Source of the DNA: an uncultured Flavihumibacter sp.
GTDB lineage: Bacteria; Bacteroidota; Bacteroidia; Chitinophagales; Chitinophagaceae
Length of the DNA: 25,816 nucleotides
Assembly: GCA_946482545.1 (NCBI GenBank)
Contig: CAMLRX010000069.1
Location: forward strand, 1 to 25,816
Direction: 5' to 3'
A program made the position numbers and the translations under genes. Below are positions 16,217 to 22,876 of the stretch, one piece after another (positions within the stretch are counted from its first letter, which is position 1; the number at the start of each line of letters is the position of its first letter). A model generated the notes under the pieces. That model was not told the origin of the DNA and made no database searches. It saw only the letters and a list, made by a program, of their open reading frames with translations.

Positions 16217-16936
16217 GTGAAAAAGAGTGCGTTACTGGCCCTGTGCATCGCGATCCTGTTACCGGTGGTAAGCTATTTCATCGTGAAATCTTTCAGCGAT
16301 GATTCCTATGCCATGCCCCGCCGGTTTTATTATGATACCGTGCTTACCAAAGTGGTGGATGGAAAAACGACTACCGATACGGTATGGCATAAGATACCCG
16401 CGCTTCCACTGGTCAACCAACTGGGCGATACGGTAAGTTTTGAAGACCTTCCAGGCAAAGTGATTGTGGCGAACTTTTTCTTCACCCGCTGCCCCACCAT
16501 CTGCCCCAGGCTCACCACCAGCATGAAAGGATTGCAGGACGCGCTGAAGTTGAAAAGCCAGACCAGAATGATCGATACCACCTTCGTTCATTTTCTTTCC
16601 TACAGCATCGATCCGCAGCGCGATAGTGTTCCGGTATTGAAAAACTATGCCGACCGTTATGGCGTGAACCACGATGTATGGTGGATGCTTACCGGCGAAA
16701 AGAAATCTATCTACGACCTCGTGCTGAACGAATACAAACTTGCGTTAGTGGATGGCGAACATGTAGACAGCGCCTTTATCCACAGCGAAAAATTCGTCCT
16801 CCTCGATAAGGACCGTGTGATCCGCGGTTACTACAATGGATTAGATACTGCTTCTATGGCAACCCTTGCGGAAGACATTGTGTTCCTGATGCTGGAAAAA
16901 GACAAAAAGAAAAAACGAAACCTCTTCAGAAAATAA
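16217..16936 (+). CDS. SCO1/SenC family copper chaperone
   Basis: This 240-residue protein (from GTG 16217) is a membrane-anchored periplasmic thioredoxin-fold protein that helps insert copper into the CuA site of CoxB. One N-terminal transmembrane anchor lies at about 5-25. The copper-binding CPTIC motif is at 92-96 (FFFTRCPTICPRLT) and the conserved His is His189 (AFIHSEKF); D-P-x-R-D in SIDPQRDSVP also fits. I prefer GTG 16217 because the translation then begins MKKSALLALC, a normal anchor start. The ATG at 16187 adds MRWFFIKRFE and lies within the terminator hairpin. That longer form (250 residues) cannot be excluded. The DUF420 gene follows after 10 nt. Confidence 0.9.
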   Translation: MKKSALLALCIAILLPVVSYFIVKSFSDDSYAMPRRFYYDTVLTKVVDGKTTTDTVWHKIPALPLVNQLGDTVSFEDLPGKVIVANFFFTRCPTICPRLTTSMKGLQDALKLKSQTRMIDTTFVHFLSYSIDPQRDSVPVLKNYADRYGVNHDVWWMLTGEKKSIYDLVLNEYKLALVDGEHVDSAFIHSEKFVLLDKDRVIRGYYNGLDTASMATLAEDIVFLMLEKDKKKKRNLFRK

Positions 16937-16946
16937 ACCCCTCGTT

Positions 16947-17489
16947 ATGCTCGCTCCGGTAATTAAGAAGAATGATAAGTCGGCAAGATTGCTGATCGGT
17001 GTGGTGTCCTTTGTCGTGTTCGCCGCCGTGGTATTGCTTTCGAGGGTGAAACTTGAAGTGGACCTGGGGTTTGACGTACACGTATTTGCTAAAATCAATG
17101 CCATCCTCAATACCGCTGTAACATTATTACTGGCCGCCGGACTTATTTCAGTGAAGCTGAAACGCTTTAACGCACACAAAACCATCATGCTTACTGCAAT
17201 GGTGTTTTCCGCGCTGTTCCTGGTTTCTTACATCTGCTACCACCTGTTTACAGGCGAAACAAAGTTTGGTGGAACGGGCGCCATCAAAACCTTTTACTAT
17301 TTCATCCTCATCACCCATATCTTCCTGGCCGCAGTGATCCTGCCTTTTATCCTGTTCACGGTTTACCGGGGACTTACTGCAGAGTTCCCCCAACACAAAA
17401 AGATTGCCCGCATCACCTGGCCGATCTGGTTCTATGTAGCGGCTACCGGTGTGATTGTTTATCTGATGATTAGTCCCTATTACGTGTAG
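16947..17489 (+). CDS. DUF420/CtaM-type oxidase assembly membrane protein
   Basis: This 180-residue membrane protein has about five transmembrane helices. Conserved His residues fit DUF420: His80 in FNAHKTIM, His101 in YICYHLF, and His126 in ITHIFLA. The family includes YozB and CtaM; CtaM is known to be needed for heme A-containing oxidase assembly in Staphylococcus aureus. The location directly after SCO, at the end of the oxidase cluster, supports a similar role. It converges with the minus-strand ATL gene with a 16-nt gap and no evident terminator between. Confidence 0.88.
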   Translation: MLAPVIKKNDKSARLLIGVVSFVVFAAVVLLSRVKLEVDLGFDVHVFAKINAILNTAVTLLLAAGLISVKLKRFNAHKTIMLTAMVFSALFLVSYICYHLFTGETKFGGTGAIKTFYYFILITHIFLAAVILPFILFTVYRGLTAEFPQHKKIARITWPIWFYVAATGVIVYLMISPYYV

Positions 17490-17505
17490 GAGAATTGCTG
17501 TATTG

Positions 17506-17859
17506 TTAAACGGAAAGTTCCTTTGAGGGATCCCAGAATTTATTTTTGAAGTCTTTCACCTGATGCTCCTCCACTGTAATGCCTTCTTTCCGAAGGAGTT
17601 CTTCCATTTTTTCAGGAGGAGAAAAATGATGCCTTCCGGTAAGCAGTCCTTTGCTGTTCACCACGCGGTGGGCAGGTACTTTGGGACGCGCCGTACCGGC
17701 TACGTTCATCGCGTAGCCTACCATCCTGGAGGAGGATCGTGCGCCCAATGCCGCGGCGATGGCGCCATAGCTGGTTACCCTGCCTTTTGGGATGGCCCGC
17801 ACAATGGCAAATACCGATTCATAAAATGATTCCCGGTTATACGTTGGCGTTTCCTTCAT
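17506..17859 (-). CDS. Alkyltransferase-like protein (MGMT DNA-binding domain without active Cys)
   Basis: This 117-residue protein is the small DNA-binding domain of O6-alkylguanine-DNA alkyltransferases. The helix-turn-helix start IPKGRVTSYGAIA contains Tyr31, the base-flipping residue position, and Arg45 fits the finger (SSSRMVGYAM). The reactive-cysteine motif PCHRV reads PAHRV (62-66), with Ala63 in place of the nucleophile. It therefore cannot transfer alkyl groups and is expected to flag O6-alkylguanine for nucleotide excision repair, as known for ATL proteins. Its start overlaps the 3' end of the DUF5522 gene by 23 nt, so the two are probably translationally coupled in the trmB operon. 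Confidence 0.93.
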   Translation of the reverse strand: MKETPTYNRESFYESVFAIVRAIPKGRVTSYGAIAAALGARSSSRMVGYAMNVAGTARPKVPAHRVVNSKGLLTGRHHFSPPEKMEELLRKEGITVEEHQVKDFKNKFWDPSKELSV

Positions 17860-18049
17860 GCGTGCGGCGTTTTCTGTCTTCCTTGCAAACCGAACGTTTA
17901 GGTTCGGGCACGGCTTCGTAATCGTAAGGACAATGCCTGCAACCGTTTCCGCAACAATGGCCCCGTTTCAGGTGAAACGCTTCCGTTAACACCATCAGTC
18001 CGGCTTCATTAAAATAAAAATCAATTCCCTCCTTCATCGGCTGTTTCAC
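17837..18049 (-). CDS. DUF5522 family small Cys-rich protein
   Basis: This 70-residue protein has a compact motif HLKRGHCCGNGCRHCPY with cysteines at 32, 33, 37 and 40. Together these look like a metal site (zinc or Fe-S); that is an inference. The N-terminal segment GIDFYFNEAGLMVLTEAFHLKRG is typical of DUF5522, a family of unknown function in Bacteroidota and others. Met5 (18037) is an alternative start. The gene overlaps trmB upstream by 29 nt and the ATL gene downstream by 23 nt, a tight arrangement that argues strongly for a real translated gene. The Lys/Arg/Glu-rich tail is probably disordered. Confidence 0.88.
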   Translation of the reverse strand: MKQPMKEGIDFYFNEAGLMVLTEAFHLKRGHCCGNGCRHCPYDYEAVPEPKRSVCKEDRKRRTHEGNANV

Positions 18050-18734
18050 GGAGCATTTCTTTTAAGATGGCATCTTTTTCGATGGGCAACTCAACATTTA
18101 GCCTGAACTGAAGGTAATGTATTCGGTTGGACCCGGCGATATCCAGGCTTTCGTAATGGGTTTTGATCTGAAGTTCGGGATGAACGCTTTCTTCCGAGAA
18201 AACATTCTCTTTGTCAACAAGCAGCTCAAGCCCGTAAAACGCTACTACGGTTTTTGTAAAATGGTAGAGGCTGGGCGAATCTGTTTTCAGGTGAACAACA
18301 CCATCTTTCTTCAGCAACTGCTGGTATCTCCGGAGAAACATGGGGTGTGTTAATCTTTTTTTCAGTTTAGAGAAGCGCAGTTGTGGGTCGGGGAACGTGA
18401 TCCAGATTTCAGCTACTTCTTCCGCAGCGAAATATTGTGTTACCTGATCGATCTGTGAGCGGATGAACGCCACGTTGCCGAGATTTTCCTTCAATGCGGT
18501 TCTTGCCCCAACCCAAATCCTGTTCCCTTTCAGGTCCACGCCTATAAAATTTCTTTCCGGGTACATCCTGCCCAGCCCAACGGCATATTCTCCTTTTCCG
18601 CAAGCCAGTTCCAGTGTAATGGGATTGGTGTTGCCGAAATGGTTTTTCCACTGTCCCGGCATATTGGGTGGATATTCAAAGACGTTGGAGAAACCGCGGA
18701 TATCGGAGAAGCGCTCTAATTTATTCTGTCCCAT
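18021..18734 (-). CDS. trmB: tRNA (guanine-N7-)-methyltransferase
   Basis: This 237-residue enzyme uses S-adenosylmethionine to make 7-methylguanosine at position 46 of tRNA variable loops. The SAM-binding motif I is ELACGKGEY (42-50); motif II is GVDLKGNRI (65-73). Conserved FPDP (114-117) and LKTDS (149-153) follow, with the late T-x-Y-E segment (THYES) near the C-terminus. Length is normal. The start codon (18732-18734) is separated from a -7-like TACCTTTG by only 4 nt, the same leaderless layout as purN. It is the first gene of a three-gene overlapping minus-strand operon. Confidence 0.95.
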   Translation of the reverse strand: MGQNKLERFSDIRGFSNVFEYPPNMPGQWKNHFGNTNPITLELACGKGEYAVGLGRMYPERNFIGVDLKGNRIWVGARTALKENLGNVAFIRSQIDQVTQYFAAEEVAEIWITFPDPQLRFSKLKKRLTHPMFLRRYQQLLKKDGVVHLKTDSPSLYHFTKTVVAFYGLELLVDKENVFSEESVHPELQIKTHYESLDIAGSNRIHYLQFRLNVELPIEKDAILKEMLRETADEGGN

Positions 18735-18738
18735 AGCG

Positions 18739-18746
18739 CAAAGGTA
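18739..18746 (-). promoter_or_regulatory. -7 promoter element of trmB operon
   Basis: On the minus strand TACCTTTG (18746-18739) fits TAnnTTTG exactly and ends 4 nt before the trmB ATG. No clear -33 TTG is seen 17-23 nt upstream. If used, the transcript would be leaderless or nearly so. Confidence 0.5.
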
Positions 18747-19193
18747 AGCTGCCAGAAGAAGAAATACACCGATTGAGAAAGCCTAAACGCTGTATACGGA
18801 AACTGGTGAATGGTGTCATCCTGGAGATGCGTGTGTTCCTGCCATCTTCTTCCCCTCAACTATTATGTAAACGGACTAGAACCCTCTCGGACTAAAAAGT
18901 ATTTGAACGGATAAAAGGAACGGTAAAAACCCTGTTCTACCCCGGGGAAAACAACGTCGGTGGCACCGGTTCCGAAAACCGCCGTTAGCACTAAACACCC
19001 CCAAACCCTTGCCCCCAAAGACTTCGGCCAAATTTCAAGGTAAAAAATCTGAAAAATGTTTAATCACTGAGATTCAGGAAGAAAAACACTGATAAATAGC
19101 ACCCTGCACCAAAATGTATTGTCGATAATCAACAGCCAGCGTTGCGCCTTCGCGCCGTTGCGAGAAAAAACAAAAACTTCGGAAAAGGAAAGC
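18747..19193. other. Gene-free intergenic stretch
   Basis: I see no convincing coding region here on either strand. It holds the 12-nt core CGGTGGCACCGG (18958-18969) shared with the palindrome at the window start. It also holds a GC-rich segment at 19139-19164 followed by an A-run. Composition changes along it: mixed GC at 18750-19020, AT-rich at 19035-19135. Confidence 0.6.
19139..19170. repeat. GC-rich segment resembling a dispersed intergenic repeat
   Basis: GCGTTGCGCCTTCGCGCC (19139-19156) continues into a second CGTTGCG (19156-19162; the first is at 19140-19146), then an A-run. Related strings of the type CTTTGCGCCTTCGCG are frequent between genes in many Bacteroidota genomes. Only one copy lies in this window, so the repeat status is an inference. 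Confidence 0.35.
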
Positions 19194-19252
19194 AAAAAAA
19201 AATTGCAAGCCGCAACCATGTTTGTGTGGTAGAACATAGCAACGACTTGCAA
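19194..19252 (-). terminator. Rho-independent terminator of the tRNA-like RNA
   Basis: On the minus strand TTGCAAGTCGT (19252-19242) pairs with GCGGCTTGCAA (19213-19203) through 11 bp, including two G-T wobbles. The loop is about 28 nt, and nine T follow (19202-19194). It starts 20 nt after the 3' end of the tRNA-like RNA and gives that RNA its own transcript end. Confidence 0.75.
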
Positions 19253-19272
19253 CTTATACGCAAAACAGAGAG

Positions 19273-19439
19273 CTGTAGAGGGAGGAGTCGAACCTCCACG
19301 GAGTAGTTAGCCATAGCACAAAATATTGAGTGGTCAACCCTTCCTGAAAGCATTGCTGCCCGCAGGTCTATGCTACGTTTATCCCATGATCCCCACCCCC
19401 GAGACAAGAGGGCATGTCTGCCAATTTCATCACTCCACA
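19273..19439 (-). ncRNA. tRNA-like RNA with an approximately 98-nt structured variable domain
   Basis: Read on the minus strand, a 7-bp acceptor stem forms between TGTGGAG (19439-19433) and CTCTACA (19280-19274), with one G-T wobble. C19440-G19273 could add an eighth pair. T8 and G9 lead into a leucine-tRNA-type D arm (ATG, AAATTGGCAGA, CAT; 19430-19414). A 5-bp stem CCCTC/GGGGG (19412-19408 with 19400-19396) has the 7-nt loop TTGTCTC, giving GUC at the anticodon place but T at position 37, where a purine is usual. The T arm is canonical: GGAGG, TTCGACT, CCTCC (19297-19281). Between 19395 and 19298 lie 98 nt instead of a variable arm. This domain can fold: GGGG (19394-19391) with CTCC (19303-19300), and TAGCATAG (19375-19368) with CTATGGCTA (19316-19308, one bulged G). 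No CCA is encoded. An ordinary decoding tRNA is unlikely; I do not recognise the family. Confidence 0.7.
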
Positions 19440-19593
19440 GTATGTATCGGCTTCTGCCGTAAGAACTTTGATAGTGCAATATTAAGGCAATTCTCCTTTA
19501 GTTTGCAAATTATTCAAATAAAATTTTGTAATTATAGAAATTGTTCAAATATTTGTATATACGATTCGAAACCATCAAAACTGATATCTAAAA

Positions 19594-20061
19594 ATGGCGG
19601 CTAAATTAAATCTTGACAAACTGGATATCCAGATCATCCATGAAATGATGGAGAATGCTGAGATATCTTATGCCGATCTGGGCAAAAAGCTGTTCGTCTC
19701 CGGCGGTACCATTCACGTCCGGATCAAAAAACTCCAGGAATTCGGTATTGTAAAAGGCACGAGGCTTAATGTGGACCTCAAACAACTTGGCTATGATGTG
19801 ATCGCTTTTATTGGCGTTTATCTCGAGAAGAGTTCACTTTACGATACGGTGGCCAAAGAACTGAAGAAGATACCACAGATTGTGCGGCTGAATTACACCA
19901 CCGGCAACTATAGTATGTTCGCTGAGATCGTGTGTAAAGACATCAACCAGCTTCGTTTCGTACTCCACGATGAATTACAGAAAATCAAAGGTATAGAGCG
20001 CACGGAAACCTTCATTTCGTTGGAAGAAAGTTTTATCCGGAACGTAGAAGTTAGTCTGTAA
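19594..20061 (+). CDS. Lrp/AsnC family transcriptional regulator
   Basis: This 155-residue DNA-binding protein has the Lrp layout. An N-terminal winged helix-turn-helix (LDKLDIQIIHEMMENAEISYADLGKKLFVS, with recognition helix GTIHVRIKKLQEFGIV) covers about 6-55, and a RAM/AsnC effector domain covers about 70-150. The linker IVKGTRLNVDLKQLGYDV is typical. Members sense amino acids and bind as dimers to octamers; the effector here is unknown. The gene stands divergent from the tRNA-like RNA with about 154 nt between them, AT-rich with CAAATATTTG at 19546-19555 as a possible dyad. I could not place a clear promoter. Confidence 0.94.
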   Translation: MAAKLNLDKLDIQIIHEMMENAEISYADLGKKLFVSGGTIHVRIKKLQEFGIVKGTRLNVDLKQLGYDVIAFIGVYLEKSSLYDTVAKELKKIPQIVRLNYTTGNYSMFAEIVCKDINQLRFVLHDELQKIKGIERTETFISLEESFIRNVEVSL

Positions 20062-20135
20062 ACCAGATCCGGATCATCCTTCTACAAAAAACGGCGGCAT
20101 TGGTGCTTTTTATTATCTTTAAAAGTAATTCCGTG

Positions 20136-20153
20136 TGATGGGTGTGCCCATCA
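20136..20153 (+). promoter_or_regulatory. Small hairpin in the leader of the lipoprotein gene
   Basis: TGATGGG (20136-20142) and CCCATCA (20147-20153) form a perfect 7-bp stem with a 4-nt loop, 23 nt before the ATG at 20177. A near-consensus -7 box TATCTTTA (20114-20121) lies upstream. GCCC at 20146-20149 could also pair with GGGC at 20157-20160, an alternative fold. Function unknown. Confidence 0.4.
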
Positions 20154-20176
20154 TTCGGGCAGCTAAAAACACACTG

Positions 20177-20599
20177 ATGAAAAAAATATTGTCGATTGCG
20201 TTCTTCGCTATAGCCGTATCCGGGATCATGTCTTCTTCCTGTGGAAAAGGTGGCGGGGGAGGAGATCCTCAGCCTCCGGCAGAACAAAATCTGGTAATTA
20301 CCACAACACCAGCGAACGGATCCGTTTCACCAGCCGCTGCGCAGCAAACTTTTACGGTATCCATCCGTGTAGATTCACAAATGCCTTCGCAGGGTGTAAA
20401 GATTGAAGTGTCCGCTGCTCCTGAATCGGGAGGCGCTTCTTTCTTCACGCAAACACTTACCCCTGTTACTGCGGCTACTTCCACTGTAACCATCACGGGT
20501 ACTCCGGTGCAGCAATCCTGTATTGCCACTATTAAAGTAAGTTCTATTGCCAAGCCTAGCAATACGGCTACCAGCTCCTACAGGTATTCGCGGAAATAA
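20177..20599 (+). CDS. Small secreted lipoprotein of unknown function
   Basis: This 140-residue protein begins with a lipoprotein signal: MKK, hydrophobic core (ILSIAFFAIAVSGIM) and SSSC with Cys22. GKGGGGGD follows; in Bacteroidota, charged and Gly-rich residues after the lipid-bearing Cys often mark surface export. The rest is Thr/Ser/Val-rich and predicted beta-rich (FTVSIRVDSQMPSQGVKIEV, then TSTVTITGTP), resembling an Ig-like or bacterial adhesion fold. One Cys remains near residue 115. I chose ATG 20177; an in-frame ATG at 20135 would place 14 extra residues before the signal, inside the leader hairpin. The stop at 20597-20599 lies 2 nt from the convergent stop of the OppC-type gene. 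Confidence 0.78.
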   Translation: MKKILSIAFFAIAVSGIMSSSCGKGGGGGDPQPPAEQNLVITTTPANGSVSPAAAQQTFTVSIRVDSQMPSQGVKIEVSAAPESGGASFFTQTLTPVTAATSTVTITGTPVQQSCIATIKVSSIAKPSNTATSSYRYSRK

Positions 20600-20601
20600 A
20601 C

Positions 20602-21681
20602 TCAGGACCTGGTGTTGAAAGCCTCTTTTAACCCGTTTCCAACCAGGTTGAAGGCCAGCACCAGTACCATGATGGCGATCCCTGGTACCAGGGCAAGAAA
20701 AGGTTGGTTGGTAATGATGAAGTTGAAGTTTTCCCTGATCATCAGTCCCCAACTGGGTTGCGGAGCCTGAACGCCCACGCCGAGGAAACTGAGTCCTGCT
20801 TCCAGCACGATAGCGCTGGCGAAATTAGCTGCCGCCAATACAATGATGGGCCCGGCGATATTGGGGAGGATGTGTTTGAACATGATCCGGAGATTACTAA
20901 ACCCTAATGCACGAGCCGCTTCCACGTACTCCATTTCTTTTACGGCCATCACCTGCCCGCGTACCATTCTGGCCACATTCACCCACATGGTAAGGCCCAC
21001 AGCCAGGAACACCTGCCAGAAGCCTTTTCCCAGCACAAGGGTGATCGCAAACACCAGCAGCAAGGTTGGGATGCTCCACACCACATTCATGAACCATACC
21101 AGCCATTCGTCGGTTTTTCCACCGAAATAACCTGCTAGCATCCCGATCAGTACGCCCAGGGTAAGTGAAATGGCCACGGCGATGAAACCTACCGAAAGAC
21201 TCACGCGTATGCCTACCAGTAAACGGCTCAGGATGTCCCGACCATATTTATCAGTACCCAGCCAGAAAGTTTCTTCCCTGATTTCCGGAATTTTTCCTTG
21301 TTTTCCAGCCGCGAAGAATTGTTCTTCCCATACGCCCTCGTCTATGTATTTCCGGTAGTGGATACCGTTTTTTCCCCTTGCATATCCTATGATGGGAACG
21401 TATTGTACAGCAGTGTTTTTCCCACTGACCAAATCCGTTAAAAAACTTGTCTCCGGCCCCGGATTTTCTTTGGGCACAAGCAGGAACTGTTGTCTGAAAC
21501 CAGGAGATTTTCCGCCGATCTCCACGATCATCCGGTTAGCGTTCGTGCTATTATCGGGGACTACAAGATAGGCGAAAATGCCAAGGCATAAACTGAGTAG
21601 GATCACTACCAGTCCTGCCACGGAAAGCGGGTTCCTGCGGAATTTCTTCCAGGCTTTCTGCCACGACTTTTTCTCCTCCAT
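20602..21681 (-). CDS. OppC/DppC-type ABC transporter permease
   Basis: This 359-residue inner-membrane permease belongs to the peptide/nickel uptake family. The first transmembrane helix is at about 20-41, then a periplasmic insert of about 100 residues (42-140) before the conserved LGTDKYGRDILSR (141-153). Five further helices follow. The EAA loop EAARALGFSNLRIMFKHILP (254-273) is the ATPase contact. Family members import peptides with a partner OppB, two ATPases and a binding protein; none of these is encoded here. ATG 21681 gives a normal start (MEEKKSWQKAWKKFRRNPLS) and a 10-nt gap from the upstream glycosyltransferase gene. A start at 21768 would overlap that gene by 77 nt. Confidence 0.93.
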   Translation of the reverse strand: MEEKKSWQKAWKKFRRNPLSVAGLVVILLSLCLGIFAYLVVPDNSTNANRMIVEIGGKSPGFRQQFLLVPKENPGPETSFLTDLVSGKNTAVQYVPIIGYARGKNGIHYRKYIDEGVWEEQFFAAGKQGKIPEIREETFWLGTDKYGRDILSRLLVGIRVSLSVGFIAVAISLTLGVLIGMLAGYFGGKTDEWLVWFMNVVWSIPTLLLVFAITLVLGKGFWQVFLAVGLTMWVNVARMVRGQVMAVKEMEYVEAARALGFSNLRIMFKHILPNIAGPIIVLAAANFASAIVLEAGLSFLGVGVQAPQPSWGLMIRENFNFIITNQPFLALVPGIAIMVLVLAFNLVGNGLKEAFNTRS

Positions 21682-21691
21682 GAAACCGAAG

Positions 21692-22867
21692 TTAAGTGTT
21701 TCTCTTTTGGGAAGTATTGGTTCTTCCTTTCCATTCGTAAGAGCCGAATTTGCCGAGCCAGCCGGCAATCACGGTGTATAGAATATGGAAAGGCTGTGCT
21801 GGGAAAAACCAGATCAACTGAGTTGTTTTCCCGAAAAAACGTGCTACGGGTAAGAGGAAATACAGTTCCAGCAAGGTTTTGCTGATGAGTAAGCTGAACA
21901 GAAACCAACCATAAGCAGGATGAAACAAACTCCATGCGGCAAGTACCAGGAAGGATAAATTGAACAGGTACACCAGTAGTAAAACCGAAAATATTTTTTT
22001 ATCCCGGTATTGATCGGCTTTACTGGCCCAACGGATCCTTTGCTGGAAGAAAGATTTCCAGGTGGGGGTGGGTGCTGTCCTTACAATGGCTTCCTTCGAA
22101 AAAATGTACTGAACACCCTGGGGCCGGTGCCGGTAGAACTTCTGCATCAACAGCATATCATCGCCGCTGGCGATATGGTCAATACCGTTAAATCCGCCAA
22201 GTTCCATGAACAATTGCTTACGGTAAGTAATATTCGCTCCGTTGCACAATACATGGAGTTTACGGGCTGCCGCCGCACCCGTAATGCCTTGCAGGGAAAG
22301 GAAATCGAGGGATTGAAAAATGGAAAGAAAGCTGTTGAAAGGACCTGAATAGTCTACTGGACCCGCCACAAAATCAGCTTCATGCTCCAAGATAAAGGCG
22401 TTGAAAGAAGAAAGCCATTGCGGAGATACAATACAGTCTGCGTCAGTTGTGATGATCCAGGAATCCACTTCGTTTGATCCGGACAGTTGGATCGCGGTTT
22501 CTATAGACTTCTTTTTGTGCGCCTTAATCTTTTCTTCAGCAGTAATATGATCGCCCATCTTCAGCAACCTTACCTGGGGGTTCTGAAAAGAGAGCACTAG
22601 GTCCGCGGTATCATCTTCGGAGAAATCATCCGCAACAATTACTTCAAACCGGTTGGCAGGATAATCCTGGGCCAGTATGGAACGCAGGCAGTTAACTATA
22701 TTGGCCGATTCGTTCCGGGCCGGTACCACAACGGTGAAGAACAGGTACTTTGGCGGTGCTGCTGCAGGTTTGGAAAAAAGGCGCAGTTTTTCCCAGCCGC
22801 CCTGGTAATAAAGGATCAGGGCAGTGTAAAGAAAGAAAAGCAGCAGGATGGTGAGCGAAAGAACCAT
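21692..22867 (-). CDS. Family 2 glycosyltransferase, membrane-anchored
   Basis: This 391-residue processive-type GT2 enzyme has an N-terminal transmembrane helix (about 2-21), a GT-A domain, and three to four C-terminal helices (about 292-375). Sequence motifs are VVVPARNES (46-54), Asp80-Asp81 (VADDFSEDD), the metal-binding TDAD (141-144), GDD (235-237) and QQRIRW (275-280), the QxxRW-like acceptor motif. The donor and acceptor are unknown; polysaccharide or glycolipid synthesis at the cytoplasmic face is likely. It follows the alpha/beta hydrolase gene by 9 nt and precedes the permease gene by 10 nt, so the three are probably co-transcribed. Confidence 0.93.
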   Translation of the reverse strand: MVLSLTILLLFFLYTALILYYQGGWEKLRLFSKPAAAPPKYLFFTVVVPARNESANIVNCLRSILAQDYPANRFEVIVADDFSEDDTADLVLSFQNPQVRLLKMGDHITAEEKIKAHKKKSIETAIQLSGSNEVDSWIITTDADCIVSPQWLSSFNAFILEHEADFVAGPVDYSGPFNSFLSIFQSLDFLSLQGITGAAAARKLHVLCNGANITYRKQLFMELGGFNGIDHIASGDDMLLMQKFYRHRPQGVQYIFSKEAIVRTAPTPTWKSFFQQRIRWASKADQYRDKKIFSVLLLVYLFNLSFLVLAAWSLFHPAYGWFLFSLLISKTLLELYFLLPVARFFGKTTQLIWFFPAQPFHILYTVIAGWLGKFGSYEWKGRTNTSQKRNT

Positions 22868-22876
22868 GAAAAATAT

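Noticed and set aside
19273..19439. Interpretation of the tRNA-like RNA as an ordinary tmRNA
   Set aside because: The length (about 167 nt) is less than half of usual tmRNAs. An anticodon-type stem is present, which tmRNA lacks, and I see no obvious tag reading frame ending in ALA-like residues.
19273..19439. Group I intron in a leucine tRNA
   Set aside because: The roughly 98-nt insert is too short for a group I core, the anticodon stem pairs without removing any sequence, and the insertion is not in the anticodon loop.
19326..19604. Plus-strand open frame of 92 codons before the Lrp gene
   Set aside because: It lies opposite the structured RNA and overlaps the AT-rich lrp upstream region. 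It has no family features.
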